Positions 1 to 5,116 of a DNA stretch of 5,925 nt are shown here, one piece after another. The position numbers and the translations under genes are program-made. Within the stretch, counting starts at the first letter, position 1. Each line of letters begins with the position of its first letter. A model generated the notes under the pieces. The model did not search any database. It was not told the origin of the DNA and saw only the letters and a list, made by a program, of their open reading frames with translations. Source of the stretch: Bacteroidota bacterium (lineage in GTDB: Bacteria; Bacteroidota; Bacteroidia; Chitinophagales; Saprospiraceae); NCBI GenBank assembly GCA_029573365.1, contig JAKQGD010000392.1, positions 1 through 5,925 of the forward strand, given 5' to 3'.

Positions 1-19
1 AAAATCTCTGGAGTAGCTT

Positions 20-487
20 TTAAAACCTGTACTTAGCCACTTTTTTACTGGCAGGCAGGTATTCTCCTAGTGCGGCGGATCCATACCAGGGTACAAGCTC
101 TACCGTAAATATGCCGGCACTGACAGCCGGGTCTGTATTACAAAGTTGCCGGGCTTCCTCGACGGTAGAGACATTGAAGATAAACAAGCCACGAAATGTA
201 TGGTCGTTCCTGCCAAACGGCCCGGCAACAACAAGTTTGTTTTCATCAGCCAGTTTTTTAATATTATCCATATGCCCCCGAAACAATTCGCTGCGATGTG
301 CCTTGTCGGTAATAACAGAGTCTTTGGGTCCCGTTTTCAGGATGACGAGGACGTAGTTTTTCATGCCGTAGTCGTCGGCACCTACTGACGCAGCGAGGGC
401 GGCATCATAGTTGGGATTCAGGTCCTGACTCCATGACCGCAATGGTGAGAAAAAAGCAGCAAGGAGCAGAAATACAACAGGCTTCAT
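20..487 (-). CDS. Exported YCII-domain (YciI-like) protein
   Basis: Small protein of 155 residues. Residues 1-20 form a signal peptide: Lys2, a hydrophobic run (VVFLLLAAFF), then SWS before Gln21, a typical Bacteroidota cleavage context. The mature part from about residue 42 matches the YCII/YciI ferredoxin-like fold: YVLVILKTGP strand, His72 in the RGHMDNIKKLADENKL helix, AGPFG turn at 89-92, and DP at 119-120 followed by a strand ending in ELVPW. His72 and Asp119 correspond to the His/Asp pair conserved in YciI proteins and proposed as catalytic; the substrate is unknown for most members. The ATG at 485-487 is chosen because it gives a full signal peptide. The gene lies downstream of clpB on the same strand, but the terminator at 549-578 separates them. 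I could not identify a TAnnTTTG promoter in front of it. Family assignment is fairly sure; function is not known. Confidence 0.82.
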   Translation of the reverse strand: MKPVVFLLLAAFFSPLRSWSQDLNPNYDAALAASVGADDYGMKNYVLVILKTGPKDSVITDKAHRSELFRGHMDNIKKLADENKLVVAGPFGRNDHTFRGLFIFNVSTVEEARQLCNTDPAVSAGIFTVELVPWYGSAALGEYLPASKKVAKYRF

Positions 488-548
488 TAAATTTTATTTT
501 TTAGTTTGTATAATTGACAGGACGAAAATAATTAATACACCGTTACAT

Positions 549-578
549 AAAATACAAAAGCCCGGATAAATTCCGGGC
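549..578 (-). terminator. Intrinsic terminator of clpB
   Basis: Read on the minus strand, a perfect 7-bp GC-rich stem (GCCCGGA, loop ATTTA, TCCGGGC; plus-strand arms 560-566 and 572-578) is followed directly by TTTTGTATTTT. It begins 13 bp beyond the clpB stop codon at 592-594. It should end the clpB transcript before the YCII-domain gene. Confidence 0.88.
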
Positions 579-591
579 CGTTGCTGATAAA

Positions 592-3348
592 TTATGACTT
601 TTTGTGTGGCGCCTCTAAGTTGTCTTCCTCCTCTTCATCATCATCGCTGATGTCTTTAACGAGGTTGTTGACATCCTTGGTGGCTTTGCGGAGTTTGTCC
701 AGGTCTTTATCTTTTTCTACGGTGGGCTTGGATGTGGAGACAGTCTGTGTGCCTGAAAAGGTAAATCCCTTGATGTCGGTACCAATGTAGATAGTATCAC
801 CGGGGCCAAATTTGCCACTGAGCACATTTTTGGCCAGTTCGTTGACGATTTCCTTTTGTATCACCCGGGCCATAGGCCTAGCTCCAAACTGGGGTTCATA
901 TCCCAGGTCGGCCAGAAGATTCATCGATGATTCGTCAAACTGTATACCTATTTCCTGTTTGGCCAGGTTTTTAGTCAGTTTTCTGATCATGAGTGCTGCC
1001 ACCTGTTTGATTTCCTCTTTGGTGAGCGGCAGGAACATGATCTTTTCGTCTATACGGTTGAGAAATTCAGGTCTTAGGTTTTCCTTAAGTGCCTCGAATA
1101 CTTCGATCTTGGTCGTTTCGAGGATTTCTGCACGGTGCTTGTCTCCGACTGCTTCGAGGTCCTCAAAGTTTTCGAGGATTTTTTCGGCTCCCATGTTGGA
1201 GGTCATGATGATGATGGTGTTTTTAAAATTTGCTACACGACCCTTATTGTCAGTGAGTCGGCCGTCGTCCAGTACCTGCAGCAGAATATTGAAGGTATCG
1301 GGATGGGCTTTTTCGATCTCATCGAGCAGAATGATGGAATACGGCCTCCTTCGTACGGCTTCTGTCAGCTGCCCCCCCTCATCGTAGCCCACGTATCCGG
1401 GAGGAGCACCCACCAGCCTGGAGACAGAGTGTTTTTCCTGGTATTCGCTCATGTCTATCCGTGTGATGGCCGTTTCGTCATCAAAGAGTACTTCTGCCAG
1501 AGCCTTGGCAAGTTCCGTCTTTCCTACTCCGGTAGGACCGAGGAAGATAAATGAACCAATGGGTTTTTTTTCGTCCTGCAATCCTGCACGGCTTCTACGC
1601 ACGGCATCACATACTGCTTCTACTGCTTCCTTCTGGCCTATGAGTCTTTTGCCTATTTCGTCTTCGAGGTGCAAAAGTTTGGTTTTTTCGCTTTGCATCA
1701 TCTTGGATACAGGGATGCCTGTCCACTTGCTTACAACATCAGCGATGTCATTGGCAGTGACGACTTCATTGGTAAAGCGGCTCTCCTCCGGGAGTTTTTC
1801 GAGCTTTTCCTGGGCTACTTTGAGCTCTGCTTCTTTTTGTTTGAGGTCTCCATAGCGGATCTTGGCTACTTTTTCGAAATCACTTTCCCTTTCTGCTTTC
1901 TGAGCTTCGTATTCCAGTTGTTCGACCTGCTTTTTGATGTTTTGTATGGTATCTACGATCTCTTTTTCGGATTGCCAGGCTGCTTTAAGGGAGTCCAGTT
2001 TTTCTTTAGAATTGGCTATTTGCTCAGTTATGGACTTGAGTTTTTTAGGGTCATTTTCCTTTTTGATAAATTCCCTTTCGATTTCCAGCTGTCTGAGCTT
2101 ACGATCCAGCTCATCCACATCCTCAGGTACAGAGTCGAGCTCCAGGCGGAGTTTGGCGGCGGCTTCGTCTATGAGGTCTATGGCTTTGTCCGGAAGTTTG
2201 CGTTCTGAGATGTACCTGTGCGAAAGTTCTGCCGCTGCTATGAGGGCTTCATCGAGGATGCCTATCTTGTGGTAAACCTCGTATTTTTCCTGGATGCCCC
2301 TCAGGATGGAGATGGTATCCTCCACAGATGGCTCGTCAATGGTTACGGTCTGGAACCTTCTGACCAGGGCCTTGTCATTTTCGAAATATTTCTGGTATTC
2401 GTCGAGTGTTGTGGCCCCTATGGTCCTAAGTTCGCCGCGGGCCAGTGCAGGCTTGAGTATATTGGCGGCATCCATGGCTCCCTGGCCTCCTCCCGTGCCT
2501 ATAAGAGTGTGTATTTCGTCGATAAAAAGGATGACCTCGCCATTGGAGGCTATGACCTCGTTTATCAGGGCTTTGAGTCTCTCTTCAAATTCTCCCTTGT
2601 ACTTGGCACCCGCTACAAGTGCTGCCATGTCCAGGGTAAAAATACGCTTGGACTTCAGATTTTCGGGAACGTCGTGCTTGACAATACGCCAGGCTATGCC
2701 CTCTACGATGGCGGTCTTGCCTACGCCCGGATCTCCGAGCAGGATGGGATTGTTTTTCTTCCTGCGGGAAAGTATGTGGAGAATCCTGCGTATCTCCTCG
2801 TCGCGGCCTATGATAGGGTCGAGTTTGCCTTCTTCGGCTCTCTCGTTCAGGTCGATGGCGTATTTTTTAAGTGAATTGTACTGCCCCTCGGCATTCTGGT
2901 CCGTCACTTTTTTGCCTTTGCGTAGCTCGTTGATGGCTGCCTTGAGCTTGTCAGCCGTGACGCCGTGGTTTTTAAGCAGGGTGGCTGCCGTGTCTGTGCC
3001 GCTGACGATGCCCATAAGCATAAGCTCTACGGAAATGTACTCGTCGCCAAAATCTTTGAGCAGTTTTCTGGCTGTGGCCAATGCTTTGTTGGCGTCATTG
3101 GTCAAGTACTGTTTGTCGCCTCCTTCCACCTTTGGAAATTTTTCAAGCTCTACATTGAGGTCTCTTTTTAGCATGGGAAGATTGACGCCCATCTTGTTTA
3201 GCAGGAATGACGAAAGCTGTTCTTCGGCTTCCATGATGCCCCTGATGAGGTGGATGGTGTCCACTCCTTGTTGTTCCAGGGAGCCAGCAATCTGCTGTGC
3301 CTTAAGGATGGCCTCCTGGGCATTGACGGTAAAATTGTCGTATGTCAT
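592..3348 (-). CDS. clpB: ATP-dependent chaperone / disaggregase ClpB
   Basis: Cytoplasmic Hsp100 ring ATPase that threads aggregated proteins through its pore, working with DnaK/DnaJ/GrpE. All domains are visible: Clp N-domain at about 1-145; first AAA+ module with Walker A GDPGVGKT (205-212), pore-loop Tyr250 in KYKGE, Walker B with Asp277/Glu278, and arginine finger in LVRRF (330-331); long middle coiled coil at about 405-525; second AAA+ module with Walker A GPTGVGKT (604-611), pore loop GYVG (651-654), Walker B Asp676/Glu677, TSN sensor (716-718), FLNRID arginine finger Arg765, and GARP sensor 2 (822-825). The full-length middle domain and the lack of a ClpP-docking IGF/IGL loop separate it from ClpA and ClpC. 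At 918 residues it is about 50 longer than most ClpB proteins; the excess is a charged tail (about 866-918) with an acidic run at 901-909. The start ATG follows a promoter at good distance. Val148 is encoded by GTG at the position of the E. coli internal start. Confidence 0.98.
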   Translation of the reverse strand: MTYDNFTVNAQEAILKAQQIAGSLEQQGVDTIHLIRGIMEAEEQLSSFLLNKMGVNLPMLKRDLNVELEKFPKVEGGDKQYLTNDANKALATARKLLKDFGDEYISVELMLMGIVSGTDTAATLLKNHGVTADKLKAAINELRKGKKVTDQNAEGQYNSLKKYAIDLNERAEEGKLDPIIGRDEEIRRILHILSRRKKNNPILLGDPGVGKTAIVEGIAWRIVKHDVPENLKSKRIFTLDMAALVAGAKYKGEFEERLKALINEVIASNGEVILFIDEIHTLIGTGGGQGAMDAANILKPALARGELRTIGATTLDEYQKYFENDKALVRRFQTVTIDEPSVEDTISILRGIQEKYEVYHKIGILDEALIAAAELSHRYISERKLPDKAIDLIDEAAAKLRLELDSVPEDVDELDRKLRQLEIEREFIKKENDPKKLKSITEQIANSKEKLDSLKAAWQSEKEIVDTIQNIKKQVEQLEYEAQKAERESDFEKVAKIRYGDLKQKEAELKVAQEKLEKLPEESRFTNEVVTANDIADVVSKWTGIPVSKMMQSEKTKLLHLEDEIGKRLIGQKEAVEAVCDAVRRSRAGLQDEKKPIGSFIFLGPTGVGKTELAKALAEVLFDDETAITRIDMSEYQEKHSVSRLVGAPPGYVGYDEGGQLTEAVRRRPYSIILLDEIEKAHPDTFNILLQVLDDGRLTDNKGRVANFKNTIIIMTSNMGAEKILENFEDLEAVGDKHRAEILETTKIEVFEALKENLRPEFLNRIDEKIMFLPLTKEEIKQVAALMIRKLTKNLAKQEIGIQFDESSMNLLADLGYEPQFGARPMARVIQKEIVNELAKNVLSGKFGPGDTIYIGTDIKGFTFSGTQTVSTSKPTVEKDKDLDKLRKATKDVNNLVKDISDDDEEEEDNLEAPHKKS

Positions 3349-3380
3349 TGTCGGGATATTTCTCTTTTACTATAATTACT

Positions 3381-3412
3381 CAAATATAAATCCAAACTTA
3401 TTTTTATGACAA
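3381..3412 (-). promoter_or_regulatory. Bacteroidota-type promoter of clpB
   Basis: On the minus strand, TATATTTG (plus 3381-3388) matches the -7 consensus TAnnTTTG exactly, with TTG (plus 3410-3412) 21 bp upstream as the -33 element. Transcription should start near 3375, giving a leader of about 27 nt before the clpB ATG. No CIRCE element (the HrcA operator) is present, so any heat control would have to act in another way. Confidence 0.72.
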
Positions 3413-3490
3413 TTTGACAGATGTTATTATTTTTTTTGCCAAAATGGGAAGGAATTTGACTTCGGTTACAATAAGCAAATGGTGTCAAAT
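3412..3490. repeat. Cluster of ATTTGAC repeats upstream of clpB
   Basis: ATTTGACA occurs at 3412-3419, ATTTGAC again at 3454-3460, and the inverted copy TGTCAAAT at 3483-3490. The first abuts the -33 element of the clpB promoter. The second and third can pair with a 23-nt loop, but no T-tract follows on the minus strand, so this is not a convincing terminator for the upstream operon. The rest of this 167-bp gap between the regulator gene and clpB is AT-rich and holds no gene I can see. Confidence 0.4.
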
Positions 3491-3515
3491 AATATCCGCA
3501 GGTTTAAAAAAATCA

Positions 3516-3725
3516 CTACTCCCGGTCTATGTACTCGAGGATGTCTCCTGGCTGGCAGTCCAATGCTTTACATATGGCTTCCAGTGTGCTGAATCTGATG
3601 GCTTTTGCCTTTCCGGTTTTAAGTATTGAAAGGTTGGAAAGGGTGATATCCACTTTTTCTGAAAGCTCATTAAGGGACATTTTCCTTTTTGCCATCATCA
3701 CATCAAGGTTAACTACAATTGCCAT
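3516..3725 (-). CDS. YozG-type Cro/C1 (XRE) family transcription regulator
   Basis: A 69-residue single-domain DNA-binding protein. It follows the compact YozG-like pattern: an N-terminal strand (AIVVNLDVMMAKRKM), helix-turn-helix at about 19-37 (SLNELSEKVDIT, then LSNLSILKTG), KAKAIRFSTLEAICKALDC, and the closing PGDILEY at 59-65. There is no sensor or oligomerisation domain beyond the HTH fold, so any signal input probably comes from a partner. It starts 2 bp after the stop of the DUF2975 gene with no Shine-Dalgarno sequence, which indicates translational coupling in one operon. Pairing of a YozG-like regulator with a DUF2975 membrane protein is a recurrent arrangement, as in B. subtilis yozG/yoaS. 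I infer, but cannot show, that it binds the dyad at 4301-4327 and controls its own operon. ATG codons at residues 10-11 are possible but would remove the first strand. Confidence 0.93.
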   Translation of the reverse strand: MAIVVNLDVMMAKRKMSLNELSEKVDITLSNLSILKTGKAKAIRFSTLEAICKALDCQPGDILEYIDRE

Positions 3726-3727
3726 AA

Positions 3728-4264
3728 CTATACTGTTAAATCGTTTTCTTCCTGGATTTGTATACCTTTATCAAAGATCTTTGATATGATATAAACTATT
3801 GCTGCCATCATCAGGAAGGCGGCAATGTCTCCCCAGTATTTATGAGCATGACTGACTTCGTATCCCGTGTGGAGAAGTCTTTTGGTATATTGTTGTGCCA
3901 CGATACTTACTATGGCGATTGCAAATGCTTCGTAGCTGATCTTTTCGATCAATGTGGCAATATCTCTGCTAAAAGGATTGCTCAAATCCAGCTTCATAAA
4001 AATCCTGACGACCAGATAAAACAGATACGCCTTCATGATGGCTATGACCACTATAAAGCTCATTACTGCTATAAAATGTGGAAAATGGTTTTGGTACAAT
4101 TCTGACAAATCAAGCCCTCTGTATAAGTTCTGTGCCACAATAGGCTTGAAATAACTAAAAATAAAATTGAATACAATAGCACCGGCCTCTATGCACAGGC
4201 CAACAAAAGCAATCCATGAGACTACCTGCAATACATCAAAAATTAAATCATTTTTCTTTATCAT
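3728..4264 (-). CDS. DUF2975 family four-helix membrane protein
   Basis: A 178-residue inner-membrane protein of unknown biochemical function. Four hydrophobic segments are visible at about 11-37, 63-88, 109-124 and 146-163, joined by short loops. The motif NPF at 96-98, after the second helix in a charged loop (KLDLSNPFSRD), is typical of DUF2975 and probably cytoplasmic. The C-terminus (KIFDKGIQIQEENDLTV) is polar and charged. It is the first gene of a two-gene operon with the YozG-like regulator directly behind it. The ATG at 4262-4264 follows a clear promoter and a short leader; no Shine-Dalgarno sequence is seen. By analogy with membrane inhibitor/DNA-binding pairs such as the LytTR regulatory systems, it could restrain or signal to the regulator; that is inference only. 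Family call is good; no enzymatic motif is recognised. Confidence 0.88.
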   Translation of the reverse strand: MIKKNDLIFDVLQVVSWIAFVGLCIEAGAIVFNFIFSYFKPIVAQNLYRGLDLSELYQNHFPHFIAVMSFIVVIAIMKAYLFYLVVRIFMKLDLSNPFSRDIATLIEKISYEAFAIAIVSIVAQQYTKRLLHTGYEVSHAHKYWGDIAAFLMMAAIVYIISKIFDKGIQIQEENDLTV

Positions 4265-4289
4265 CGGTGTAACAATTTAAATTATGATG

Positions 4290-4319
4290 CAAAGATAATA
4301 AATATTTATTGTTTATCAA
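4290..4319 (-). promoter_or_regulatory. Promoter of the DUF2975-regulator operon
   Basis: On the minus strand TATCTTTG (plus 4290-4297) fits TAnnTTTG perfectly, with TTG (plus 4317-4319) 19 bp upstream, the ideal Bacteroidota spacing. The expected start of transcription is near 4284, about 20 nt before the ATG at 4264. Confidence 0.8.
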
Positions 4320-4327
4320 TAAATATT
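4301..4327. promoter_or_regulatory. Perfect 11+5+11 bp dyad, candidate operator
   Basis: The arms are AATATTTATTG (4301-4311) and CAATAAATATT (4317-4327), exact reverse complements around the 5-bp centre TTTAT. The dyad covers the -33 TTG and most of the -33/-7 spacer of the operon promoter. The decamer AATAAATATT also recurs in direct orientation at 4297-4306 and 4318-4327, exactly 21 bp or two helical turns apart. Binding here would block RNA polymerase. The natural candidate is the YozG-like regulator encoded by the second gene of the operon (inference). AT-richness makes some symmetry likely by chance, but 11 perfect pairs at a promoter are hard to dismiss. Confidence 0.6.
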
Positions 4328-4492
4328 ATATGATTTTAGAAAAATAATTGTTGTGGCAGTCTTTGGTACGGTCCTTAGCCTGTGGTACTTAATACATAGC
4401 ATGTTTGATTCATGGGCAAGTTTTGATGAACCAATGCTGAAGGAATATTAAAAATGTCCAATTCGTACCACTGCCCCGGCAACTGTCGTCCC
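4328..4492. other. Intergenic stretch with TGGTAC repeats and a start-less small reading frame
   Basis: Between the divergent promoters lie TGGTAC at 4364-4369 and 4383-4388 (19 bp apart) and the inverted GTACCA at 4465-4470. The larger units GGCAGT-cttt-GGTACG (4355-4370) and CGTACCACTGCC (4464-4475) form an imperfect inverted repeat around about 93 bp. On the plus strand a frame open from 4323 to the TAA at 4449-4451 would encode a hydrophobic stretch and then a tail ending in FDEPMLKEY. Its only ATG before the C-terminal part is at 4401-4403; a GTG at 4353 would give 32 residues. It could be a gene remnant, a tiny membrane peptide or chance. No convincing gene is called. Confidence 0.3.
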
Positions 4493-4500
4493 TACTTTTG
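4493..4500 (+). promoter_or_regulatory. -7 promoter element of the cupin gene
   Basis: TACTTTTG matches TAnnTTTG. No TTG is found at the usual -33 distance, so the promoter may be weak or activator-dependent. Transcription from it would start near 4507, which excludes an ATG at 4454 as start codon and supports the ATG at 4526 with a leader of about 20 nt. Confidence 0.5.
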
Positions 4501-4525
4501 CTGTAAACAATTAAATCATATCAAA

Positions 4526-5071
4526 ATGGAAAGAAGAAATTTTATCAGGTTATCGGCTATGGCAGCAATAGTGCCAAATGTCAAAATGGATTTTGATTTG
4601 CAGGACCAGGAGGGTTTTGTAGTCAGAAAGAGAAAGGCCCGAAATGACAAACACCTGCCATTCAGAGGTATTAATATTAATGATCTCAAGGTTTCTGGCA
4701 AAGATTCTCAGGGCAATTTTGCTCTTTTTGAATACATAGGTGTAGAAAAAACGGGACCTTCATTTCATGTACACTTTAACCAGGACGAACACTTTTTTGT
4801 CATAGAGGGTGAATACAAATTTAGAATGGGCGACGAATATTTTGACTTAAAAGCCGGTGACAGCATCTTTTTGCCCAGAAATATACCACATACCTGGATA
4901 CAAAAGTCGAAAAAGGGCAGACTGATTTATATGGTGAGTCCGGCAGGGTCTTTTGAAGAATTTTTTGAGGAGGTTGTTAATTTAAAAACACCGCCTTCCA
5001 AAGAAATTATAGATGCCCTGCATACAAAACATCAGATGAAAACAGTGGGTCCGCCATTACAGTTGAAGTAA
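4526..5071 (+). CDS. Cupin-domain protein with twin-arginine-like N-terminus
   Basis: A 181-residue single-domain cupin. The N-terminus MERRNFIRLSAMAAIVP resembles a Tat signal (RRNFIR, then a short hydrophobic run), suggesting export of a folded, metal-loaded protein; the hydrophobic part is short and no clear cleavage site follows, so export is uncertain. Cupin motif 1 is at 77-95 (GPSFHVHF, then DEHFFVIEG) with His81, His83 and Glu88 as likely metal ligands. Motif 2 is GDSIFLPRNIPHTW (111-124) with His122 as the fourth ligand. All four ligands are intact, consistent with a dioxygenase, isomerase or binding protein, but the substrate cannot be read from the sequence; quercetinase-like cupins look similar. 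An in-frame ATG at 4454 would add 24 residues (SYHCPGNC...) that hide the RR motif and lie upstream of the promoter, so it is rejected. The gene is followed after 45 bp by an AraC-family regulator on the same strand. Confidence 0.87.
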   Translation: MERRNFIRLSAMAAIVPNVKMDFDLQDQEGFVVRKRKARNDKHLPFRGININDLKVSGKDSQGNFALFEYIGVEKTGPSFHVHFNQDEHFFVIEGEYKFRMGDEYFDLKAGDSIFLPRNIPHTWIQKSKKGRLIYMVSPAGSFEEFFEEVVNLKTPPSKEIIDALHTKHQMKTVGPPLQLK

Positions 5072-5104
5072 GAGGTTTAAATATAATGATATGATGTATC
5101 TTTA

Positions 5105-5112
5105 TATTTTTG
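5105..5112 (+). promoter_or_regulatory. Possible -7 element directly before the AraC-family gene
   Basis: TATTTTTG fits TAnnTTTG and ends only 4 bp before the ATG at 5117. If used, the mRNA would be leaderless or nearly so. No TTG is present at the -33 distance, and the region is AT-rich, so a chance match is possible. Without it the gene would be read from the cupin promoter; no terminator is visible in the 45-bp gap. Confidence 0.3.
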
Positions 5113-5116
5113 TACT

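Noticed and set aside
592..3348. ClpC or ClpA instead of ClpB
   Set aside because: The middle coiled-coil domain is full length (about 120 residues) and no ClpP-binding IGF/IGL loop is present between the TSN motif and FLNRID.
2294..3409. Long plus-strand open frame (371 codons) opposite clpB
   Set aside because: It lies entirely antisense to the conserved N-terminal half of clpB plus its promoter. The predicted protein is Ser/Leu-rich low-complexity with no recognisable domain, the usual product of reading clpB codons backward. The other plus-strand frames across 581-2874 are rejected for the same reason.
3454..3490. Hairpin after the YozG-like gene as an intrinsic terminator
   Set aside because: The 7-bp stem is AT-rich, the loop is 23 nt and no T-tract follows on the minus strand.
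3516..4264. Toxin-antitoxin module
   Set aside because: A small HTH protein beside a small membrane protein can suggest this, but the membrane protein fits DUF2975 with four helices and the regulator fits YozG. Neither resembles a known toxin or antitoxin, and the order and size match the known regulator/DUF2975 pairing.
4454..4525. Upstream ATG extending the cupin protein by 24 residues
   Set aside because: The added residues are Cys-rich and unlike a signal peptide. They would bury the RRNFIR motif, and the ATG lies upstream of the -7 element at 4493-4500.
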